Assembly: GCA_016199255.1 (NCBI GenBank)
Contig: JACQHA010000422.1
Coordinates: forward strand, 1-8,169
DNA: 8,169 nucleotides
Source: Deinococcus sp.
GTDB taxonomy: Bacteria; Deinococcota; Deinococci; JACQHA01
Reading direction: 5' to 3'
Part shown: piece by piece, positions 1-4,355 of the stretch
Numbering within the stretch: position 1 is the first letter of the stretch
Layout: each line of letters begins with the position of its first letter
Notes under the pieces: generated by a model
What the model was told of the DNA's origin: nothing
What the model saw: the letters and a program-made list of their open reading frames with translations, nothing else
Databases searched by the model: none
Program-made: the position numbers and the translations under genes

Positions 1-535
1 GCCGGGTCCCTGGATAGAAGATGGTGCGCAGTAGGTCCGAAGTGACCTTGGCGTCCAGGATGGTGCCGCGCTCAGCATAATCCCCCAGGCCAGTGCGCTG
101 CTCAATGACAATCAGGGCGCCCACCCGGCGGGACGCCATGGACTCCACCGCTTCCACAATCTCGTCCAGGGTCTCGGCTCTGAGCTCCGGGGCATTGACA
201 AACAGGCCGCTGCGGCCAATGCGCTCCAGCGCCTCGCGCAGCTCGCTTTGGAATAGCACCACAATGGCAATGAGGCCCACGTCAGCCAGTACCCGGAAAA
301 GCAAGCTGAGACCGGTGAGCTGCAGCGACACTGCTAGGCCCCACACCGCAAAGAAGATGGCCAGGCCTCTTAAGAGCAGCTGCGTCCTGGTGCCCACAAA
401 GAAGGTGTAGATGTAGCGCACTGCTACCAGGATCAGGGCAACGTCGATCAGATCGCGCCATTTGAGCGGCAGTAGTGGTATCTGGGACCCGAGCTGGGTG
501 TTGATCCAGTTGAGAATAGCGGCCAGGATGTTCAT
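1..535 (-). CDS. cdaA: Diadenylate cyclase CdaA, N-terminal part (cut by left edge)
   Basis: CdaA makes the second messenger c-di-AMP from two ATP at the cytoplasmic membrane; it governs potassium/osmotic balance and cell-wall homeostasis in bacteria that have it. The 178 visible residues start with a short amphipathic stretch, then three hydrophobic segments (about residues 28-47, 54-72 and 78-95), matching the three-helix N-terminus of CdaA. The diagnostic DisA_N sequence follows: VGLIAIVVLFQSELREALER (87-106), then EIVEAVESMASRRVGALIVIE (from 125) and, at the edge, LLRTIFYPGT. The catalytic DGA and RHR motifs should come right after the last visible residue, so activity cannot be judged. 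ATG at 535 was chosen because it begins the family-like N-terminus; GGAGGA lies 15 bases upstream, which is long. An in-frame ATG at 571 would add a Gly-rich MGGQGGGYPLPQ leader and cannot be excluded. A CdaA partner such as YbbR would lie off the left edge. Confidence 0.93.
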   Translation of the reverse strand, partial: MNILAAILNWINTQLGSQIPLLPLKWRDLIDVALILVAVRYIYTFFVGTRTQLLLRGLAIFFAVWGLAVSLQLTGLSLLFRVLADVGLIAIVVLFQSELREALERIGRSGLFVNAPELRAETLDEIVEAVESMASRRVGALIVIEQRTGLGDYAERGTILDAKVTSDLLRTIFYPGTR

Positions 536-600
536 CTGTGGCAGAGGATATCCTCCGCCTTGTCCTCCCATGTTGCAGTGCCGGCTCCCTGCCGCCTTGG

Positions 601-629
601 ATTCTATCCCGCAGCACTCAGAGTGGCAA
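601..629 (-). promoter_or_regulatory. Putative sigma70-type promoter of cdaA
   Basis: Reading the minus strand, TTGCCA (629-624) and TAGAAT (606-601) each differ from the -35 and -10 consensus at one base and are separated by exactly 17 bases. Transcription would start near 594. Both candidate cdaA start codons (571 and 535) are downstream, with a leader of roughly 25 or 60 bases. This is consensus matching by eye only. Confidence 0.55.
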
Positions 630-690
630 GGCGCACCCTGCCACCATAACCCGCGCCAGGGCTGGCCCGTTTCAGGTATACACTGAAAAC

Positions 691-861
691 ATGACTGAGG
701 AATCGCTTGGCGACACCTTTGTGCTGGTCACCGTGCCCCGCATGTACCGATTAGTGAAGAACCAGCGCTTCGGCACTTACCAGCTGCGCCTTTCCACCAC
801 CTCCGCCGGCCTGGCCTGCCATGCTTTCACCTTCGTGTCCTGTGTGGAGGAAGGGGGGTAA
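691..861 (+). pseudogene. C-terminal remnant of a DipZ/thioredoxin-like protein
   Basis: The 56-residue frame runs from ATG 691 to TAA 861. It contains VTVPRMYRLVKNQRFGTYQL followed by RLSTTSAGLACHAFTF. This resembles the last 50 or so residues of DipZ/TlpA-like secreted thioredoxin-family proteins, where a beta-sandwich ends in a PR(L/M)YRLV ... HTLTL ... AYAFTF pattern. No thioredoxin CxxC domain, signal peptide or membrane segment precedes it, and the cdaA promoter occupies the DNA immediately upstream. No good Shine-Dalgarno site precedes ATG 691; a CAGGT lies about 15 bases away. The simplest reading is that the 3' end of a longer gene was left here by a deletion or rearrangement with a breakpoint between about 630 and 690. 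A genuine tiny ORF is the alternative. The family match is from memory of the pattern, not from a search. Confidence 0.45.
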
Positions 862-898
862 GCTGTTGGGTAGGTTGCTCATTTGGAAAGGGGTTGTA

Positions 899-920
899 GT
901 CTCTAAGCAAAGTTTGAGAC
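899..920. other. Short inverted repeat between convergent genes
   Basis: GTCTC (899-903) and GAGAC (916-920) form a 5-bp stem; two further A-T pairs can form past one mismatch, with a loop rich in A. It sits between the 3' ends of the plus-strand remnant at 691-861 and the minus-strand lipoprotein gene at 928-1137, where a bidirectional terminator would be expected. There is no clear T tract, so terminator function is weakly supported. Confidence 0.2.
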
Positions 921-927
921 CACGCAA

Positions 928-1137
928 CTAGGGGCCTCCGCGGAGGGGTGAGTCTGCTGCGTTGTTCCCGGTGTAATTGGCATCCGCATCTGTTCCCAAA
1001 CAGGGGAGCCCGAGGGTCCAGAATGGGACAACCTTCCCGCTCTCACAGATTATGCAACCTGAGAGTGTGAGTGCGAGCCCAATGAGGATAACCAGTTGCC
1101 GGCCTCCGGCCATCAGGTGACCCACTGTGTACTTCAT
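928..1137 (-). CDS. Small predicted lipoprotein A
   Basis: This 69-residue protein has a short N-terminal region with an Arg (R13), a hydrophobic core (LVILIGLALTL, about 15-25) and a lipobox LSGC with Cys28. It should be cleaved by signal peptidase II and lipid-anchored on the outside of the cytoplasmic membrane or in the envelope. The mature part is only about 42 residues, has two more cysteines (C31 and C46) and is polar at the end; I recognise no domain. The start is well supported: GGGAGGA lies just upstream of ATG 1137. The gene follows lipoprotein B (1223-1447) on the same strand after 85 bases, so both could be on one mRNA. The two proteins share the signal-peptide pattern but have little similarity after the Cys, which suggests a diverged tandem duplication. 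Function unknown. Confidence 0.65.
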   Translation of the reverse strand: MKYTVGHLMAGGRQLVILIGLALTLSGCIICESGKVVPFWTLGLPCLGTDADANYTGNNAADSPLRGGP

Positions 1138-1204
1138 GCTTTCCTCCCTTAGTAGGCTCTCACAGACGGATAGGCTCTTTTAGGGCCTGTTGTCTTCAGT
1201 GCTG

Positions 1205-1217
1205 CCTGCACTGCAGG
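1205..1217. repeat. Perfect 13-bp palindrome CCTGCACTGCAGG
   Basis: CCTGCA and TGCAGG flank a single central C. It lies 6 bases past the stop of lipoprotein B and 68 bases before the start of lipoprotein A. With one central base it cannot form a good RNA hairpin, but it is symmetric like a protein-binding site. No function can be assigned from a single copy. Confidence 0.25.
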
Positions 1218-1222
1218 TTAAC

Positions 1223-1447
1223 TCAATCCCCGAGAGGGATACCGTCCGTTAGTACTTGGGCGCTGCCAGAGCTGAAAGGCCCCTGGCACTCCGGGGAGAA
1301 GAGAAGGAGGGGCGGGAAGAGGAAACAGACCAAGAAGTTGGGCACCGGTACACAACCAGAGAGTGTGACCATTAACCCAAGAAGGACAGCAAGACGACGA
1401 AGCCCCGCACCCAGTGCTACCAGCCGACGACCTAACGCGTAACTCAT
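1223..1447 (-). CDS. Small predicted lipoprotein B (paralogue of A)
   Basis: This 74-residue protein starts with a basic segment (R7, R8, R17, R18), a hydrophobic core (LAVLLGLMVTL) and a lipobox LSGC with Cys32, giving a type II signal peptide and lipid anchoring. AGGAGGG sits 5 bases before ATG 1447, a near-ideal Shine-Dalgarno site that fixes the start. The mature 43 residues are oddly hydrophobic at first (FLVCFLFPPLLLF) and then polar; the second hydrophobic block could be a membrane segment. It shares the R-x-L-x-x-L-x-G-L-x-x-T-L-S-G-C pattern with lipoprotein A, and the DNA around the lipobox is nearly the same (TCACACTCTC-GGTTG in both). I recognise no family. A longer frame on the same strand (start 1565) overlaps it but lacks the signal peptide and is taken as a shadow. 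Confidence 0.62.
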   Translation of the reverse strand: MSYALGRRLVALGAGLRRLAVLLGLMVTLSGCVPVPNFLVCFLFPPLLLFSPECQGPFSSGSAQVLTDGIPLGD

Positions 1448-1513
1448 AGTCTCCCTCCTTAACTGGACACCAGTCTAAGCAGAAGACGTCTTGTCGCTGT
1501 CTGGTGTCGCGTC

Positions 1514-1783
1514 TTAGATACGTCCTGGACGAGAAGGATGAGAGGGTAGGATGACGCCCCGACAATGCGCGACGAGGAACGTACAGTATTTTACTACCCC
1601 TGAGGCTCTGTTGAGGTCACAGGTGCCTACTCTGGCATTCGTCGCTGTGTCAATGACCGAGACGCGGCAGGTGTCAGGCCTGGTGCAGTCAGAATCTAAC
1701 GCGAAAACTAACACATGGTTGCTCAAGTCCACAACCGGATGCTCTTGCCCCCCGCTGGGCGACGGCCCCTCTAGACTCTTCAC
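1514..1783 (-). CDS. Doubtful cysteine-containing small ORF
   Basis: An 89-residue frame begins with GTG at 1783 and ends with a stop at 1514-1516. The middle reads VLVFALDSDCTRPDTCRVSV then IDTATNARVGTCDL, which looks protein-like; IDTATN is reminiscent of a beta-propeller YVTN repeat strand, though one short match proves nothing. There are five cysteines, an extracellular flavour, but no signal peptide. The start has no convincing Shine-Dalgarno site, and the frame is open upstream only to a stop at 1823-1825. A 91-codon frame runs opposite on the plus strand (1551-1826) and is equally unproven. It may be a decayed piece of a larger secreted protein or chance. This is the only candidate gene in the otherwise unexplained 1448-1845 interval, where I see no RNA gene or clear promoter. 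Confidence 0.25.
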   Translation of the reverse strand: MKSLEGPSPSGGQEHPVVDLSNHVLVFALDSDCTRPDTCRVSVIDTATNARVGTCDLNRASGVVKYCTFLVAHCRGVILPSHPSRPGRI

Positions 1784-1845
1784 CTTCGGCTCTCGTATAT
1801 GTGTTGTAGGCAGTGGGTGGACTTAGCCACGGGCAGAGGTCAGAC

Positions 1846-2190
1846 GTGAGAAAGACATCCCAAACGCGACACTATCAGTTCCCTGTCCTGATATTTAAGG
1901 AGGGGGCCTACTGGTATGCCGACTGTCCAGACCTGAGCCTCATCACTAGGGATAGAACTCAAAAGGGGGCCATGGAGGCATTGAGTATCCAGGTCCTGAT
2001 GTACATTGAGTCTCGGATTGCCGCTGGGGAAGAGGATCTGATCCTACGACCGCCCCCCCCAGAGCTCCAGCAAACTGGTGTGAAGGATACCCAACACACC
2101 CACAGAGCACAGCGCCGCGACAGCCGCCGACACACCCGCCAGTACGACAAGGTTCTGACGTATCGTGGTGGCTCCGTGGCGTATGCCTAA
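1846..2190 (+). CDS. hicB: HicB-family antitoxin with unusual C-terminal tail
   Basis: HicB proteins bind and neutralise the HicA mRNA interferase and usually repress their own operon. Residues 10-63 match the HicB fold (a partial RNase H-like alpha/beta domain): YQFPVLIFKEGAYWYADCPD, then LSLITRDRTQKGAMEALSIQ, corresponding to the family pattern of F-P-V-...-Y-...-P-D-L-...-T-...-A. I chose GTG 1846 (114 residues) because AGAGGT lies 5 bases upstream and residue 10 begins the domain; an in-frame GTG at 1813 would add 11 residues without a good ribosome site. After a poly-proline stretch encoded in a run of eight C (2053-2060), the last 40 or so residues are basic and low-complexity (HRAQRRDSRRHTRQ) and do not look like the helix-turn-helix or ribbon-helix-helix often found in HicB. 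The stop overlaps the hicA start by 8 bases, implying coupled translation. Confidence 0.78.
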   Translation: MRKTSQTRHYQFPVLIFKEGAYWYADCPDLSLITRDRTQKGAMEALSIQVLMYIESRIAAGEEDLILRPPPPELQQTGVKDTQHTHRAQRRDSRRHTRQYDKVLTYRGGSVAYA

Positions 2191-2467
2191 ACGGTTTCCA
2201 CCACTTACTCCACTGGATGTTGAGAGGATTCTCAAGGCCCGGGGTTTCGTCCTGGAGCGATCTGTTGGCAGCCATTACCAATATCAGGGGATGGTGCGTG
2301 GTGTCTCCAGACGGGTGACTGTGATGGCATCCGTCGGTCAGTATGACGACCGCCTGATCAAATACATGATTAGCCAGTCCGGGCTCACACGGGAGGAGTT
2401 CTACGGTGCCACGAAGGCCACGGCGCGGAAGATTGGTCTTCGCCAAGTTGTGGAGCTCAAGGATTAG
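2183..2467 (+). CDS. hicA: HicA-family mRNA interferase toxin
   Basis: HicA toxins have a double-stranded-RNA-binding-like fold and cleave mRNA (and tmRNA) when free of HicB. The 94-residue protein shows the family order: MPKRFPPLTPLDVERILKAR (1-20), GFVLERSVGSHYQY (21-34) with the catalytic histidine H31 in the GSH motif, a beta hairpin RRVTVMAS, and a C-terminal helix region ending SGLTREEF (66-73). This is followed by about 20 extra residues beyond the usual end. ATG 2183 was chosen because MPK-PPLT is the typical beginning; GTG 2165 is possible but adds an atypical leader. No clear Shine-Dalgarno site precedes it, fitting coupling to hicB, whose stop it overlaps. Antitoxin-first order (hicBA) is the less common arrangement. 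Its stop TAG (2465-2467) overlaps the stop of the convergent oxidoreductase gene. Confidence 0.85.
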   Translation: MPKRFPPLTPLDVERILKARGFVLERSVGSHYQYQGMVRGVSRRVTVMASVGQYDDRLIKYMISQSGLTREEFYGATKATARKIGLRQVVELKD

Positions 2468-3492
2468 CTCCCCATGTCCAGCACCACTTTCCCAAACTGC
2501 TGCTGGCTCTCCAGATAGCGGTGAGCGTCAGCAGCTTTATCCAATGGGAAGACGACATCAACTATGGGGCGGAAGCCGCCGCCCAGGAGCTTCACAATGG
2601 CGCTGAACTCCCGGCGGTTGCCCATGGTGGAGCCTATGATGCTGAGCTGGTTCCAGTAGAGGCGGTGCACGTCCAGGCCCTTGGGGAGCCCGGTGGCGGC
2701 GCCTACGGTGACCAGCCGGCCGCCCCGCGCCAAACACGCCAGGCTGGTTTCAAAGCTGCTGGCGCCCACGTTGTCTACCACCACATCCACCCTGCGCTTG
2801 CTGGTGAACTGGCGCACTTCCGCCACCACGTCCTGGGTGCGGTAGTTTACCCCAAAGACTGCCCCCAGCTCCTTGGCCCGGCGCAGCTTGGCGTCGCTGC
2901 CTGAGGTGACCAGCACTCTAGCGCCTATGTGGCAGGCTAGCTGCAGCGCGGCGCAGGCTACGCCGCCGCCTACGCCCACAATCAGCACGTCCTCGCCAGG
3001 CTGGAGCCGGGCCCGGCTGAACAGCATGCGCCAGGCAGTGAGGTAGGCCAGTACAAAGGCGGCAGCCTCCTGGAAGGAGACGCCACTGGGGATCGGGGCG
3101 ACGTTGAGTTCCGGCACTTTGACAAAATCAGCGTAGGTGCCTGGAGCCCCGGCGCCCAGCAGGTGATAGCTGAGGCACATGCTGTGTTCCCCCTGCTGGC
3201 AGAACTCACAGGCCCCACAGCTGATGCCGGGGTTGATGAGCACCGCGTCCCCTACCTTGACACGGCTCGCGCCGGGGCCTACTTGGGACACAATCCCGGC
3301 CCCGTCGCTGCCCAGGATGTGGGGAAACGATAGATTGCGGGAACTCTGGGAGCGCACGAACAGGTCCAGGTGGTTCAGGGCCGCCGCTTTGAGCTGCACC
3401 AGTACCTCGCTGGGGCCGGGCTGGGGCTCAGTGAGCTCTAGGAGCTGGATGACCTCTGGCCCACCGGGCTGCTGAATGGCCATAGCGCGCAT
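2464..3492 (-). CDS. MDR-family zinc-binding dehydrogenase / quinone oxidoreductase-like
   Basis: This is a 342-residue, full-length cytosolic medium-chain dehydrogenase/reductase. The GroES-like N-terminal domain covers about residues 1-150 and the NAD(P)-binding Rossmann domain about 155-290, with the glycine motif IVGVGGGVACAAL (171-183). The structural-zinc lobe is intact: Cys92, Cys95, Cys98 and Cys106 in SCGACEFC...MC. The catalytic-zinc ligands of alcohol dehydrogenases are absent: the usual Cys is Asn40 (in ALNHLD) and the usual GHE is Gly61-Ser62-Asp63. It is therefore more likely an NAD(P)H-dependent quinone/enone reductase-type member than a zinc alcohol dehydrogenase; substrate and cofactor are not predictable. 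ATG 3492 is preceded by AGAGGAGA at suitable spacing. A strong hairpin lies 25 bases upstream of the start. The stop overlaps hicA's stop by 4 bases. Confidence 0.88.
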   Translation of the reverse strand: MRAMAIQQPGGPEVIQLLELTEPQPGPSEVLVQLKAAALNHLDLFVRSQSSRNLSFPHILGSDGAGIVSQVGPGASRVKVGDAVLINPGISCGACEFCQQGEHSMCLSYHLLGAGAPGTYADFVKVPELNVAPIPSGVSFQEAAAFVLAYLTAWRMLFSRARLQPGEDVLIVGVGGGVACAALQLACHIGARVLVTSGSDAKLRRAKELGAVFGVNYRTQDVVAEVRQFTSKRRVDVVVDNVGASSFETSLACLARGGRLVTVGAATGLPKGLDVHRLYWNQLSIIGSTMGNRREFSAIVKLLGGGFRPIVDVVFPLDKAADAHRYLESQQQFGKVVLDMGS

Positions 3493-3517
3493 GCAATGTC
3501 TCCTCTGGACAGAACTA

Positions 3518-3545
3518 GGCTGGGAGGCGCTTGCGCCTCCCAGCC
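3518..3545 (-). terminator. Strong hairpin, likely terminator of the 3562-4248 gene
   Basis: GGCTGGGAGGCGC (3518-3530) is the exact reverse complement of GCGCCTCCCAGCC (3533-3545), giving up to 13 paired bases, or 11 bp with a GCTTGC-type loop. It begins 16 bases after the stop of the exported-protein gene. On the minus strand the sequence after it is TAGTTCTGT, a weak T tract, so it resembles an intrinsic terminator with an imperfect tail. It is also only 25 bases before the oxidoreductase start, so it could act as a leader attenuator or RNA stabiliser if transcription reads through. Confidence 0.6.
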
Positions 3546-3561
3546 CAATAAGTAGCGACGT

Positions 3562-4248
3562 CTAGAGATCAGTGCTGTTATCGCCTTCTGGTCCAGGAGA
3601 TTCTGGACCAGGAGAGGTCGGCGGGAAGTTCAGATCGCGGGTGCCGAAGAACAAAGTAGGCAGGTTCAGCACCACCTCCTGGCCGCCAATGATCAGGGCA
3701 ATGTCCTGGCTCACGTCAATTGACACCAGAGGAATCAGCAGGATGCCAAAGAAGCCGCAGTCCGCCTCGACGCTGTGGGCCACTAGCTCTTCCTGGGTTT
3801 CTGGCAAGCTGATGCTATCCTCCTGGGTGAGCAGCTCTATTACGTCGAAGCTAATGAGCTGCACCCACAGCCCGTCGTCCAGCCCATCCAGGTTCACCTC
3901 ACCCTGGTGCACCGTCACGTCACCGAACTCGATGTCCCCGCTGGTAGAGTTCAGGCCACACACCATCACTGGAAGGAAGCTGAAGTCCAGAATCAGCGGC
4001 GCCAGCACAATGTTAAAGAACAGGGGATCAATGAGCTGCCAGGTGAGGGGCTCAATGAACACTAGGTCAAAGCCCTCAGCCCGGGCCGAGCGGGCCAGCA
4101 GGGTCACTGGATTCCCAATTGGGTCCGATGCCTCGATGGCCACATATTCGAACGTAAACGGGAGCGACGCCAGCAGAGTCACTGTCTGGGCAGTGGCGCC
4201 GCTGGCAATTGCAAACACCAGAACCGCTAGCGCAACAGTGCGTCTCAT
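3562..4248 (-). CDS. Exported protein of unknown function
   Basis: The 228-residue protein begins with a Sec-type signal peptide: basic MRRT, hydrophobic VALAVLVFAIAS, and an Ala-x-Ala site with predicted cleavage after ATA20, so mature protein starts near Gln21. It is acidic and rich in beta-forming residues (for example LLIPLVSIDVSQDIALIIGG, 170-189), with two cysteines at C97 and C164 that could form a disulfide. The C-terminus is a Pro/Gly/Glu tail containing two SPGPE units (212-221) encoded by a 15-bp tandem repeat. AAGGA precedes ATG 4248 at good spacing. It follows another exported-protein gene (4356-5690) on the same strand after 107 bases, suggesting possible co-transcription, and is followed by the 3518-3545 hairpin. 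I do not recognise a family and assign no function. Confidence 0.8.
   Translation of the reverse strand: MRRTVALAVLVFAIASGATAQTVTLLASLPFTFEYVAIEASDPIGNPVTLLARSARAEGFDLVFIEPLTWQLIDPLFFNIVLAPLILDFSFLPVMVCGLNSTSGDIEFGDVTVHQGEVNLDGLDDGLWVQLISFDVIELLTQEDSISLPETQEELVAHSVEADCGFFGILLIPLVSIDVSQDIALIIGGQEVVLNLPTLFFGTRDLNFPPTSPGPESPGPEGDNSTDL
3586..3615 (-). repeat. 15-bp tandem repeat encoding SPGPE twice
   Basis: On the plus strand TTCTGGTCCAGGAGA (3586-3600) is followed directly by TTCTGGACCAGGAGA (3601-3615), differing at one base. In the minus-strand gene each unit encodes Ser-Pro-Gly-Pro-Glu in the C-terminal tail. It is in frame, so copy-number change would lengthen or shorten the tail by five residues. 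Confidence 0.85.
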
Positions 4249-4355
4249 TTTTGGTCCTTCGCACAGGCCAGGCTGAACTTGGCTGGTAGCCCCTAGCCGG
4301 GCTGGATTGAATAAGCATACGTTAGATGTGGCCGGTTAGTCGAGGGGGGGCTATT

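Noticed and set aside
93..617. Plus-strand frame 93-410 and minus-strand frame 282-617 over the cdaA region
   Set aside because: They are out of frame with the clearly conserved CdaA protein and have arginine/serine-rich shadow composition.
1218..1565. 115-residue minus frame covering lipoprotein B
   Set aside because: It lacks a signal peptide and a ribosome site, while the overlapping 74-residue frame has both.
1817..1830. GTGG-N6-CCAC dyad upstream of hicB as an operator
   Set aside because: The arms are only 4 bases and no second copy is seen; HicB autoregulation is plausible but the site is not supported.
1946..2446. 166-residue minus frame opposite hicBA
   Set aside because: It overlaps two genes with recognisable HicB and HicA domains and shows no family-like sequence of its own.
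2521..2904. Plus frame opposite the oxidoreductase gene
   Set aside because: Alanine/glycine/valine-rich shadow of a well-conserved MDR protein.
3572..4276. 234-residue plus frame opposite the exported protein
   Set aside because: Serine/arginine-rich shadow; the minus frame has a signal peptide, ribosome site and a downstream terminator-like hairpin.
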